A DNA stretch of 64,000 nt from JAOABC01 sp041287495 (lineage in GTDB: Bacteria > Aquificota > Aquificia > Aquificales > Hydrogenothermaceae), in NCBI GenBank assembly GCA_041287495.1, contig JBEULE010000032.1, forward strand, positions 1-64,000, written 5' to 3'. Numbering within the stretch: position 1 is the first letter of the stretch; the number at the start of each line of letters is the position of its first letter. The notes under the pieces were generated by a model, which worked only from the letters and a program-made list of their open reading frames with translations, was not told the origin of the DNA and ran no database searches. Of the stretch, positions 7,731-16,509 are shown in pieces. The translations under genes and the position numbers were made by a program.

Positions 7731-8027
7731 TCACTCGGACTTCTTCTCTTCTTCCTGGTAGTATGTAGATATTGAAGGTTTTAGAACCTTTACAAGGCAG
7801 CCTTCACAAACTTTTAATGTAACTGTCTTATCTTCTATAGATTTTACCTCTCCAATTATCCCTCCGGTTGTTATAACCTTATCTCCCTTTTTTAGATTTG
7901 CCAAAAACTCCTCGTGTTTTTTTCTCTGTTGTTGCTGGGGTCTCCAAAGTAGAAAGTAAAATATACCAAGGAGCATAACCATCCAAACAATCGCACTAAT
8001 AAGACCACTCATTGGATCACCTTGCAT
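7731..8027 (-). CDS. yajC: Preprotein translocase subunit YajC
   Basis: A 98-residue single-span protein. YajC binds SecDF and aids Sec export. There is a hydrophobic segment at residues 8-26, then the conserved LLWRPQQQQRKKHEEFLANLKKGD and VITTGGIIGEVKSIED. Two Cys (CEGC) in the soluble domain are unusual. ATG follows AGGAGGT on the minus strand (8039-8033). It lies 37 nt downstream of alaS. No secD or secF follows, and a hairpin ends the unit. Confidence 0.95.
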   Translation of the reverse strand: MQGDPMSGLISAIVWMVMLLGIFYFLLWRPQQQQRKKHEEFLANLKKGDKVITTGGIIGEVKSIEDKTVTLKVCEGCLVKVLKPSISTYYQEEEKKSE

Positions 8028-8064
8028 AAAATAACCTCCTGTAAAAGTTTTTATAGATTTTTCA

Positions 8065-10689
8065 TCACAGGTTTCTAAACTTCTCTACAACCTGATTTAT
8101 ATTTTCTAATTTTGTGCCGCCTCCCTGAGCCATATCAGGTCTTCCACCACCATTTCCACCTAATATTGATGCTATCTCTTTTGCTATATCATTTGCTTTG
8201 AACCTATCTGTTAACTCCTTTGATACAGATACTATAAAGTTTACTTTCTGTTTTTCTGTATCCTTTGATAAAAGTAGTATAACCGCATTTTTATACTGAT
8301 TTTTAAGATTGTCTGACATCTCTCTAAGTTGATTTGGTTGTAGGTTGTCTATCTGTCCGTATATAAGTTTGTAATCTCCTTTCTCTTCTACCTTTATACT
8401 CTCTTTTGCCTGTAAGTTTGCTATTTTTTGGTTTAATCTTACTATTTCTTTATCTTTTTCTTTGATTATGTTTAGTAGTTTTTCCACTCTATCAAGTAAC
8501 TGCTCATCTTTTACTGTAAGTGCTCTTGACAGTTGTTTTATTAGGAAATGTTCTTTTAGTCCTTGTTCTACCGCTTTTATTCCAGCTACTGCTTCTATTC
8601 TCCTTGTTCCAGAAGATACAGCATACTCTGAAATGATTTTAAAATAACCTATATCTCCAGTCATTTTTACATGGGTTCCACCACATAACTCTTTTGATAC
8701 TCCTGCTGTAAGGACTCTAACCACATCTGAATATTTCTCTTCAAATATGGCTATTGCTCCGGATTTTATAGCTTCTTCATAAGGCATCTCTTCACAGACT
8801 ACTGGATGGTTTTCCATAATCTGTCTGTTTACAAATTCTTCAACCATCTTTATCTCTTCATCTGTTAAACTTTCGTAATGGGTAAAATCAAATCTTAGAT
8901 ACTCATCTGCTACCAAAGAACCTGCCTGCTTTACATGGTCACCGAGTATATTTCTCAATGCTGCGTGTAATAGGTGTGTAGCTGTGTGGTGTCTCATTAT
9001 GTTCAATCTTCTCTCTCTATCAACCTTTGCCATTACAACTTGGTTAGGTTTTAAGGTGCCGTATATACCTTTTCCTTTATGGACAATTAATCCATCAAGA
9101 TAGACCTGTGTATCTAACACTTCAAATAAAAATCCATCTCCCTCTATTATTCCTCTATCTCCTATCTGTCCTCCCTTTTCTGGATAGAAAGGTGTTTTAT
9201 CAAGTATAACCTCTCCTTCTTCTCCTTCGCTTAATTCATTTACCTCTTGGTCACCCTTTATTACAGCAAGTAGTTTAGAATCTTCTGAAGTTAGATGGTC
9301 ATATCCTATAAACTGGGTATCTGAAAACTTTGATTTTATTATAGAGTAGATAGTTTTTATCTCTTTTGCAGAAGTTTTAAATGATTTTCTTGCTTTTTCT
9401 CTCTGGTCTTTTAGGTAATTTTCAAACTCCTGTTTGTCATAAACTAAATCCTCATCTCTCAACACATCTTCCATAAGGTCAAGTGGAAATCCGTAAGTAT
9501 CGTAAAGTTTAAATACCTCTTCACCTTTGAGGTATCTTCTTCCTTCCTTTTTAGCTGTCTCTATCATATCAATCAGAACGCCGTAAGACCTTCTTAATGT
9601 ATTTATAAATCTCTCTTCTTCTGACTTTACCGCTGCTTTTATAAAGTTTCTGTTTGGTAATAACTCCGGATATGCATTTTTCATCTTATCTATAACAACA
9701 TCAACTCCTTCAAAGAGAAAAGGTCTGTCTAATCCTAAATGTTTTCCGTATCTTAAGGCTCTCCTTATTATTCTTCTTAATACATATCCCCTTCCTTCAT
9801 TTGAAGGTAATACTCCGTCAGATATTAAAAAGGTCATAGCTCTGAGGTGGTCTGCTATCACTCTCATTGCAACATCATCTTTTTCATTTTTGCCGTATTC
9901 TTTAGATGAGATATCTTCACAGAAATTTATTACTGGTTTAAATAGGTCTGTTTCAAAGTTACTGTCAACTCCCTGCATAACAGAAGCTATTCTTTCAAGT
10001 CCCATTCCGGTGTCTATACTTGGATTGGGAAGAGGATGTAACACTCCATTTTCATCTCTGTTATACTGCATAAATACCAAGTTCCATATCTCAAGGTATC
10101 TATTATCCTCTTCTGAACCAAACTCCGGATTACCCCACTTCTCACCTTTATCAAAGTAAATCTCAGAAGAAGGTCCACAAGGTCCTGTATCTCCCATAGA
10201 CCAGAAGTTATCTTTGTAGCCCATTCTCTTTATCTTTTCAGTAGGTAATCCTATTAATTCGTTCCATATTCTAAAAGCTTCTTCATCTTCTTCAAAGATT
10301 GATACCAAAAGTCTATCTTCAGGTATTCCCAAAATCTGAGTTATATACTCCCAAGCAAACTCTATTGCTTCTTTCTTGAAGTAATCTCCAAATGAGAAAT
10401 TTCCAAGCATTTCAAAAAATGTGTGGTGTCTTGGTGTGTATCCAACATTTTCAAGGTCGTTATGTTTTCCGGATACCCTGAAAACTTTTTGACAAGAAGC
10501 AGCTCTTTTATACGGTTTTGTTTCTAATCCTAAGAAAACATTTTTAAATGGAACCATTCCGGCGTTTACAAATAGAAGAGTTGGGTCGTTATCCGGAATG
10601 ATAGGTGCAGACTTTACAACTGTATGTTCTTTACTTTCAAAATATTTTAAAAAACTCTCCCTTATCTCATCTCCCGTCATATACTTCAT
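8065..10689 (-). CDS. alaS: Alanine-tRNA ligase
   Basis: An 874-residue AlaRS, full length (E. coli 875-876). The class II catalytic domain begins with SFLKYFESKEHTVVKSAP and has FVNAGMVPFKNVFLG, HHTFFEMLGNFSFGDYFKKEA and GMGLERIASVMQG. The editing domain has HHTATHLLHAALR and the zinc-binding CGGTHV. The C-terminal C-Ala domain ends in the Gly-rich GGNGGGRPDMAQGGG. It charges tRNA-Ala and hydrolyses mischarged Ser/Gly-tRNA-Ala. A possible -10 TATAAT (10729-10724, minus) lies 35 nt upstream. yajC follows on the same strand. Confidence 0.98.
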   Translation of the reverse strand: MKYMTGDEIRESFLKYFESKEHTVVKSAPIIPDNDPTLLFVNAGMVPFKNVFLGLETKPYKRAASCQKVFRVSGKHNDLENVGYTPRHHTFFEMLGNFSFGDYFKKEAIEFAWEYITQILGIPEDRLLVSIFEEDEEAFRIWNELIGLPTEKIKRMGYKDNFWSMGDTGPCGPSSEIYFDKGEKWGNPEFGSEEDNRYLEIWNLVFMQYNRDENGVLHPLPNPSIDTGMGLERIASVMQGVDSNFETDLFKPVINFCEDISSKEYGKNEKDDVAMRVIADHLRAMTFLISDGVLPSNEGRGYVLRRIIRRALRYGKHLGLDRPFLFEGVDVVIDKMKNAYPELLPNRNFIKAAVKSEEERFINTLRRSYGVLIDMIETAKKEGRRYLKGEEVFKLYDTYGFPLDLMEDVLRDEDLVYDKQEFENYLKDQREKARKSFKTSAKEIKTIYSIIKSKFSDTQFIGYDHLTSEDSKLLAVIKGDQEVNELSEGEEGEVILDKTPFYPEKGGQIGDRGIIEGDGFLFEVLDTQVYLDGLIVHKGKGIYGTLKPNQVVMAKVDRERRLNIMRHHTATHLLHAALRNILGDHVKQAGSLVADEYLRFDFTHYESLTDEEIKMVEEFVNRQIMENHPVVCEEMPYEEAIKSGAIAIFEEKYSDVVRVLTAGVSKELCGGTHVKMTGDIGYFKIISEYAVSSGTRRIEAVAGIKAVEQGLKEHFLIKQLSRALTVKDEQLLDRVEKLLNIIKEKDKEIVRLNQKIANLQAKESIKVEEKGDYKLIYGQIDNLQPNQLREMSDNLKNQYKNAVILLLSKDTEKQKVNFIVSVSKELTDRFKANDIAKEIASILGGNGGGRPDMAQGGGTKLENINQVVEKFRNL

Positions 10690-10742
10690 AAATTTTAACC
10701 TCTATACTGAAAATTAGATAAAAATTATACCACTTTCATCAG

Positions 10743-10771
10743 TTGTTTAACTGTAGGAAGAAGCTTATAAT
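10743..10771 (+). promoter_or_regulatory. Sigma-70-type promoter for the acyl-ligase fusion gene
   Basis: TTGTTT (10743-10748), 17 nt, TATAAT (10766-10771). Predicted start near 10778, giving a leader of about 50 nt that holds the 11-codon ORF. Confidence 0.55.
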
Positions 10772-10800
10772 TAAAGTTATAAAAGATTAAGAGGAGTAAA

Positions 10801-10836
10801 TTGAAAAAACATATTGAAAAAGTAGTTAAATGCTAA
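10801..10836 (+). other. 11-codon leader ORF overlapping the start of the acyl-ligase fusion
   Basis: GAGGAG (10791-10796) is placed correctly for TTG at 10801, not for the large gene's ATG at 10830. From TTG the frame reads LKKHIEKVVKC and stops at 10834-10836, four bases past the large gene's ATG. Two readings fit. It may be a short leader ORF coupled to the main gene by overlap. Or a 1-nt deletion near 10829 may have cut off the gene's true N-terminus, since one added A joins KKHIEKVVK directly to LKLEATDRT. Confidence 0.5.
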
Positions 10837-13286
10837 AACTTGAAGCTACTGATAGGACTGCTTTTGTATATGGGACACAGGTTATAAGTTATAGAGAAGT
10901 TGTTGAAAATATTAATAAATTTAGATCTATTCTAAACATAGAAAAAGGTGATAGAGTAATTATCTTCTCAGAAAATAGTCCATTTTGGGTTTACTCTCTA
11001 TTTGCTATCTGGGAAAAAGGTGGTGTAGCCGTTCCAATTGATTTTATGAGCAGTAAAGAAGATTTAGAGTACTACATATCAGACTGTAAACCAAAGGTGA
11101 TACTTACTTCTACAGAAAGACTACCGATTGTTAATCAGCTATCCAATAAGCCTCAAGTGATAGAGATAAACAGATTAAGCTATGATTTTACGCCGGATAA
11201 CATGGACTTTACGGAAAAATTAAAAGATGATGTTGCCGTTATACTTTATACATCAGGGACAACCGGAAATCCAAAAGGCGTTATGCTTACATTTGATAAT
11301 CTTCTATCAAATATAGAAAGTGTGGAAAAAGTAGGTATAGCTTCCTGTGAAGATAAAACTATTGCAATCTTACCTTTTCATCACTCTTATCCTCTTGTTG
11401 TAAGTCTTTTAATACCTCTTCAACTTCAAGCAACAATAGTATTTTTAGAAAAGTTAACTCCTGATGATATACTAAAAAAATTTCAAGATTATAAAATAAC
11501 AATACTTGTAGGCGTTCCAAGGCTTTACAATCTCTTTCATAAGAGGATTTTTGATAGGATAAATTCAAACTTTATTGCAAAATCCCTCTTTAAATTATCA
11601 AAAAGTTTAAATTATCAACCTATATCAAGATTCATATTTAAAAAGGTTCATCAGCAGTTTGGAGGTAGTGTAAAGTATTTTGTAAGTGGCGGATCTAAAC
11701 TTGATGTGGAAGTAGCAAAAGATTTATGGAGTTTAGGTTTTAAGATTATTGAGGGCTATGGGCTTACTGAAACTTCTCCAATAGTATCTTTTAATCCTCC
11801 AGATAAAATAAAGCTTGGTTCCGTAGGTAAAGTTATTGAAGGTGTAGAAGTTAAGATAAAAGATGATGAAATATTAGTAAAAGGTAGAAATGTATTTAAA
11901 GGATATTATAATAAACCAAAAGAAACAGACGAAGCTTTTGAAAATGGATATTTTAAAACAGGAGATTTAGGATTTTTTGATGAAGATGGTTATCTCTATA
12001 TAACTGGTAGAAAGAAAGAGATAATAGTTTTGCCAAATGGTAAAAATATCAATCCAGAGGATATAGAAAATTACATAACTAAAAACTTTCCTATAGTAAA
12101 GGAGATAGCCGTTATAGAGAGAGATAGACAACTTTTTGCGGTAATATATCCGGATTATGACTACATCAAAAAAGAGAAGATAGTAAATATCTATGAGACT
12201 ATAAAATGGAATGTTATTGATAAATACAACCTATCTACTGTGTCTTACAAAAGATTAAACGGCTTTACGATAGTAAATACAGAGCTTCCTAAAACCAGAC
12301 TTGGTAAAATCAGAAGGTTTATGTTGAGAGAGTTTTTACAGAAACAACAGGAAAAAAGAGATGTAAAAGAGCCAGAAGATGAGATATATCAGACAATAAA
12401 AAATTACCTTCAAAACTATACAAAAATAACACCATATCCGGACTCACATATAGAGATAGATTTAGGACTTGATTCTCTTGGAAAGATAGAGTTTTTAACA
12501 TTTTTGGAAACAGCCTTTGGTGTTAATTTATCAGAAGATTTCCTTGTAGAGAATCAAACCGTTGAAAAGATATACACTTTCATAAAAGACCGCATATCGA
12601 GGATAGAAAGTTCTGATATAGATTGGAAAAAGATTTTAAGTCAAAAAGTGGAATTACAGATATGTGATAGATGCCTTTCTATCTACATAAAACCTATTTT
12701 AAAAATCATTTTTAAGTTGTATAACGGCTTATCTGTAAAAGGTGTTGAAAATATACCAAATAATCCAGTTATATTTGCTTCAAACCATCAGAGTTTTTTA
12801 GATGGTTTTTTAATAGCAGCTTCACTTCCTACGGATGTTTTAATAAAAACATACTTTTTAGCAGAAGAAACTTACTTTAATTCAGATTTTAGAAAGTTTA
12901 TAGCAAAGAAAAGTGGAATTCTAATAGTAAATATAAACAAAAATCTTAGAGATTCTCTTTTAAAATCTGCTTCTGTTTTAAAGAAAGGTAAGAATCTGGT
13001 GATATTTCCGGAAGGTGCAAGGACGAGGGATGGTAATTTACTTGAGTTTAAGAAGAGTTTTGCTATCCTATCAAGGGAGCTTAACATTCCGGTTGTTCCG
13101 GTTGTTATAAAAGGTGCTTTTGAGAGTTTTCCGATAAACTCAAAATTTCCAAAACCAAGAAAAATAACTGTAGAGTTTTTAGAGGTTGTATATCCACAAG
13201 AAAAAAGTTATGATGATATAGTGAGAGAAGTTTATAATAAAATAGATAGTAAGCTAAAATTAGCCGGAGTTAAAACCCATGTTTAA
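10830..13286 (+). CDS. Three-domain fusion: AMP-forming acyl ligase, acyl carrier domain, PlsC-type acyltransferase
   Basis: 818 residues with three joined functions. Residues 1-500 are an adenylate-forming ligase: TSGTTGNPKG at 141-150, VSGGSKLD, EGYGLTETSP, and KTGDLGFFDEDGYLYITGRKK. Residues about 515-595 are a carrier domain whose phosphopantetheine Ser549 lies in LGLDSLGKIEF. Residues about 625-815 are an acyltransferase with NHQSFLD (652-658) and FPEGARTRDG (from 726). The simplest reading is that a free fatty acid is activated, held on the built-in carrier and passed to a glycerophosphate-type acceptor. E. coli Aas joins ligase and acyltransferase too, but in the opposite order and without a carrier. 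The ATG has no ribosome site of its own (see the leader ORF). The next gene overlaps by 8 nt. Confidence 0.88.
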   Translation: MLKLEATDRTAFVYGTQVISYREVVENINKFRSILNIEKGDRVIIFSENSPFWVYSLFAIWEKGGVAVPIDFMSSKEDLEYYISDCKPKVILTSTERLPIVNQLSNKPQVIEINRLSYDFTPDNMDFTEKLKDDVAVILYTSGTTGNPKGVMLTFDNLLSNIESVEKVGIASCEDKTIAILPFHHSYPLVVSLLIPLQLQATIVFLEKLTPDDILKKFQDYKITILVGVPRLYNLFHKRIFDRINSNFIAKSLFKLSKSLNYQPISRFIFKKVHQQFGGSVKYFVSGGSKLDVEVAKDLWSLGFKIIEGYGLTETSPIVSFNPPDKIKLGSVGKVIEGVEVKIKDDEILVKGRNVFKGYYNKPKETDEAFENGYFKTGDLGFFDEDGYLYITGRKKEIIVLPNGKNINPEDIENYITKNFPIVKEIAVIERDRQLFAVIYPDYDYIKKEKIVNIYETIKWNVIDKYNLSTVSYKRLNGFTIVNTELPKTRLGKIRRFMLREFLQKQQEKRDVKEPEDEIYQTIKNYLQNYTKITPYPDSHIEIDLGLDSLGKIEFLTFLETAFGVNLSEDFLVENQTVEKIYTFIKDRISRIESSDIDWKKILSQKVELQICDRCLSIYIKPILKIIFKLYNGLSVKGVENIPNNPVIFASNHQSFLDGFLIAASLPTDVLIKTYFLAEETYFNSDFRKFIAKKSGILIVNINKNLRDSLLKSASVLKKGKNLVIFPEGARTRDGNLLEFKKSFAILSRELNIPVVPVVIKGAFESFPINSKFPKPRKITVEFLEVVYPQEKSYDDIVREVYNKIDSKLKLAGVKTHV

Positions 13287-13677
13287 GATGTTTAATTTAA
13301 AAACATCATCAAGGACAGATTTTGTAGAGATTACGGATTTAGTGATAGATTTTGTAAGAGAGTCAGAAGTAAAGGACGGATTGTGTGTAGTATATGTGCC
13401 CCATACAACAGCCGGTGTTTTTATAAATGAAAATGCAGACCCTGATGTAGTTACTGACATAAAGAATCATCTTGAAAAAGATGTTCCTTGGGTAGCAGGT
13501 TATCATCATACAGAGGGAAATGCAGCAGCCCATATAAAGTCTGTTTTAACCGGTAGCTCTGTATCTATACCTATAGTAGATGGAAAACTTACTCTTGGCA
13601 CATGGCAGGGAATATTCTTTGCAGAGTTTGACGGACCAAGAAGTAGAAAGTTTTATGTTAAGATTTTAAATGGATAA
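13279..13677 (+). CDS. yjbQ: YjbQ/UPF0047 family protein (possible secondary thiamine-phosphate synthase)
   Basis: 132 residues, full length for UPF0047. The conserved core is visible: VYVPHTTAGVFINENADPDV, then HHTEGNAAAHIKSVLTGSS and LGTWQGIFFAEFDGPR. These hold the family's clustered His and Glu that line a metal site. Some members have weak thiamine-phosphate synthase activity, but the true role is unsettled. ATG 13279 overlaps the upstream stop by 8 nt. ATG 13288, three codons later, is an alternative start. Confidence 0.9.
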   Translation: MFKMFNLKTSSRTDFVEITDLVIDFVRESEVKDGLCVVYVPHTTAGVFINENADPDVVTDIKNHLEKDVPWVAGYHHTEGNAAAHIKSVLTGSSVSIPIVDGKLTLGTWQGIFFAEFDGPRSRKFYVKILNG

Positions 13678-13693
13678 AAAAAAGAGGAGTCCT

Positions 13694-14581
13694 ATGGATA
13701 AGGTTAATGTGGGATTTATACAGATGAAACACTCTTCAGATTTGAAAGAGAATTTTGACAAAGCTGTTGAAAATATCCAAAAACTTATAAAAGATGGAGC
13801 TCATATAATTTCAACAAGTGAGCTTTTTAAATCTCTATACTTCTGTCAAACAGAAGATTGGGAAAATTTCAAGCTTGCTGAAAAGATAGATGAAGACAAT
13901 CCTACTATAAAGACTCTGTCAAAGATTGCAAAAGATGGAAAGGTTGTTATAGTGGCATCACTTTTTGAAAAACTTACAGATGGACTTTACTTTAATACTG
14001 CCGTTGTAATAGATGCCGATGGTAGATTTTTGGGAAAATACAGGAAGATGCATATTCCAGATGACCCTCACTTTTACGAGAAGTTTTACTTTACTCCCGG
14101 AGATTTAGGTTATAAAACATTTAAAACAAAGTATGTAGATATAGGAGTTTTGATCTGCTGGGACCAGTGGTACCCAGAAGCAGCAAGATTAACTGCATTA
14201 TCTGGCTCTAAGATTATATTTTATCCAACTGCAATAGGCTGGCTTCCCTCTGAAAAAGAGCAGTTTGGAGAAAGTCAACATCTTGCCTGGGAAACTATAC
14301 AGAGATCACACGGTATAGCAAACGGCTGTTATATAGTTTCCGTAAACAGAACAGGATTTGAGGCAAGTCCTGATGGAAATGAAGGAATAGAGTTCTGGGG
14401 ACAGAGTTTTATAAGTAATCCTTACGGGGAGATTCTTTATAAAGCTTCTGTAGATAAAGAGGAAAATGTGGTCTGTGAAGTTGACCTTTCTATCTTGGAT
14501 AGTGTTAGAACAACTTGGCCATTTTTCAGAGATAGGAGGATAGACAGTTATCAAAACCTAACTAAGAGATGGATAGAGTGA
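13694..14581 (+). CDS. aguB: Carbon-nitrogen hydrolase, N-carbamoylputrescine amidase-like
   Basis: A 295-residue nitrilase-superfamily enzyme. The catalytic triad is Glu43 (STSELF), Lys118 (KYRKMHIP) and Cys155 (LICWDQWYPEAA). The segment KMHIPDDPHFYEKFYFTPGD is characteristic of N-carbamoylputrescine amidases, which release putrescine, CO2 and ammonia in the agmatine route to polyamines. The start is ATG 13694 because AGAGGAG (13682-13688) lies 5 nt upstream. An earlier ATG at 13670, overlapping yjbQ, is poorly served. Its 3' end overlaps that of waaF by 20 nt in convergent orientation. Substrate is inferred from motif likeness only. Confidence 0.87.
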   Translation: MDKVNVGFIQMKHSSDLKENFDKAVENIQKLIKDGAHIISTSELFKSLYFCQTEDWENFKLAEKIDEDNPTIKTLSKIAKDGKVVIVASLFEKLTDGLYFNTAVVIDADGRFLGKYRKMHIPDDPHFYEKFYFTPGDLGYKTFKTKYVDIGVLICWDQWYPEAARLTALSGSKIIFYPTAIGWLPSEKEQFGESQHLAWETIQRSHGIANGCYIVSVNRTGFEASPDGNEGIEFWGQSFISNPYGEILYKASVDKEENVVCEVDLSILDSVRTTWPFFRDRRIDSYQNLTKRWIE

Positions 14582-15563
14582 GTAATCTGTAAACTTCCTT
14601 TAAAACCTCTTCTGGATTTATTTTCTCCATACATTCATGGGTTCCAATTGGACATCTGTCATGTCCGTGGAGCCCACAAGGGCGACAACTTAACCCATGA
14701 ACTTCTATAACTACGCCGTTTCTGTATGGATAAAATCCAAAATCTTTAACAGTAGGTCCGTATATATCTATTACCGGTGTGTTAAAAGCTACAGCCATGT
14801 GAACCGGACTTGAATCATTTGATACAAGAAGTTTTGAATGTTTTATTATTGAGAAGCTTTCCTTAAGAGATGTTTTACCAATCAAGTCCTCTACATTCAG
14901 TTTTCCAAATGATAGTATCTCATCCATAAAATCCCTATCTTCACCAGAACCAATAAAAACCACTTTAAAATCTTTTGACAGTCTCTTTGCTACTTCAAAG
15001 AATCCTTTTGAAGTCCATCTCTTTGTTTTCCACTTGGAGCCAGGAGCTATTACTATGTAATCTTTTGATTTTAATTTAAATTTCTTATAAAACTCTTCTT
15101 CCTCTTCTGACAGATAAAGAGAAGGAATTCGTTTTATCTTTTCTTCCTTGTATTCCGGAAAAACCTTTAAAAGTGATAAATTCCTATCTATATCATGGGT
15201 TCCGTCAAATCTGTGGGGAACCGTGTCTGTGTATAAAAAAGAAAATCCTGCTCTATCAAATCCAATCCTCTTTGGTATCTTTGATAAAAATAGTATGTAT
15301 GAAGCTCTGTGGGAACGATGGGGAGATATTGCCACATCAAATTTATTATAAAGTTTTTTTATAAGTCCAAAGGTTGAATCTCTCTTTTTATCAAATATGA
15401 TGAGATTATCTACATTAGGGTTGTTTTTAAGTACATCTTTACCAAATGGTTTAGTGATAACTGTTAAAACACTTTCTGGAAAAATGGACTTTATACTTTC
15501 TATCAAAGGGGTTGTAAGGATTAGATCCCCAAGAAAGGCAGTTTGGTAAAGAACTATTCTCAT
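14562..15563 (-). CDS. waaF: Glycosyltransferase family 9, LPS heptosyltransferase II-like
   Basis: A 333-residue GT-B enzyme that adds L,D-heptose to the inner LPS core at the cytoplasmic face. N-terminal QTAFLGDLILTTPLIESI carries the family's GD motif. The C-terminal half has APGSKWKTKRW and SNDSSPVHMAVAFNTPVIDIYGPT, which bind ADP-heptose. A Cys-rich stretch (CRPCGLHGHDRCPIGTHEC) near the C-terminus is typical of WaaF. The ATG overlaps the accA stop by 4 nt. It ends the seven-gene operon that begins with the DUF507 gene. It is evidence for an LPS-bearing outer membrane. Confidence 0.9.
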   Translation of the reverse strand: MRIVLYQTAFLGDLILTTPLIESIKSIFPESVLTVITKPFGKDVLKNNPNVDNLIIFDKKRDSTFGLIKKLYNKFDVAISPHRSHRASYILFLSKIPKRIGFDRAGFSFLYTDTVPHRFDGTHDIDRNLSLLKVFPEYKEEKIKRIPSLYLSEEEEEFYKKFKLKSKDYIVIAPGSKWKTKRWTSKGFFEVAKRLSKDFKVVFIGSGEDRDFMDEILSFGKLNVEDLIGKTSLKESFSIIKHSKLLVSNDSSPVHMAVAFNTPVIDIYGPTVKDFGFYPYRNGVVIEVHGLSCRPCGLHGHDRCPIGTHECMEKINPEEVLKEVYRLLTLSIS

Positions 15564-16504
15564 CTCTCTGTAAATTTGCCCATCGAGTAGAACTTCTTAT
15601 GTCTATTTTCTACAAGTTTCTCCAAATCTTGATTTTCTATTAATTTTAAATTATCTCTCAATGCTCTTCTTAATATTCTATACATCTTCTTAGGTTGTAG
15701 ATGGGCACCTCCAAGTGGCTCTTTTACTATATAGTCTATTATCCCAAGTTCTAACAGGTCTTTTGCTGTTATCTTTAAACTCTCTGCAGCTTGGGGTGCA
15801 TATTCGGCAGATTTAAACAGTATAGCTGCACAACCTTCCGGAGATATTACCGAATATATTGCATTTTCAAGCATAAGTATCCTGTCTGCAACACCGAGAG
15901 CTAAAGCTCCTCCACTTCCACCTTCACCTATAACAGTTGCCACGATAGGAGTTTTTAAACTTCCCATCATCATTATACTTTCCGCTATAGCCTGAGACTG
16001 TCCTCTTTCCTCTGCTCCTATTCCCGGATATGCTCCTGGGGTATCTATAAAGGTTATTATTGGTCTTTTAAACTTCTCTGCAAGTTTCATAACTCTTATA
16101 GCTTTTCTGTATCCTTCTGGATGGGGCATTCCGAAGTTTCTCTCTATCTTCTCCTTTGTATCTCTTCCTTTTTCGTGTCCAATAACACATACAGGTCTTC
16201 CCTCAAAGTTTGCAAACCCTGCTATTATTGCTTTGTCATCTCCAAATCTTCTATCACCGTGAAGTTCTATAAAATCTGTAAATAGGTTGTTTATGTAATC
16301 TATTGTGTGGGGTCTCTTTGGATGTCTTGCAAGTTGAACTCTGTCCCATGCAGATAAGGATTCCATCTTTTCTTTTGCTAACTTTTTAAATCTTTTTCTT
16401 AGTTTAACAAGTTCGTTAATTAGCTGATGTTCTCCTTTTTTAATTCTCTCCCGTAGTATGGCTATCTGGTCGTTTAAAGCTTGTATCTCTTTATCTAAAT
16501 CCAT
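15560..16504 (-). CDS. accA: Acetyl-CoA carboxylase carboxyltransferase subunit alpha
   Basis: 314 residues, normal for AccA, which with AccD moves CO2 from biotin to acetyl-CoA for fatty-acid synthesis. Start ATG 16504 begins MDLDKEIQALNDQI, the usual coiled N-terminus. An upstream in-frame extension overlaps the antiporter gene and looks like noise. Core motifs: HPKRPHTIDYI, GDRRFGDDKAIIAG, TFIDTPGAYPGIGAEERGQS, GEGGSGGALALGVAD and the SVISPEGCAAILF segment. It lies in an operon with plsC and ispH. accD is not in the window. Confidence 0.97.
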   Translation of the reverse strand: MDLDKEIQALNDQIAILRERIKKGEHQLINELVKLRKRFKKLAKEKMESLSAWDRVQLARHPKRPHTIDYINNLFTDFIELHGDRRFGDDKAIIAGFANFEGRPVCVIGHEKGRDTKEKIERNFGMPHPEGYRKAIRVMKLAEKFKRPIITFIDTPGAYPGIGAEERGQSQAIAESIMMMGSLKTPIVATVIGEGGSGGALALGVADRILMLENAIYSVISPEGCAAILFKSAEYAPQAAESLKITAKDLLELGIIDYIVKEPLGGAHLQPKKMYRILRRALRDNLKLIENQDLEKLVENRHKKFYSMGKFTER

Positions 16505-16509
16505 CTCTA

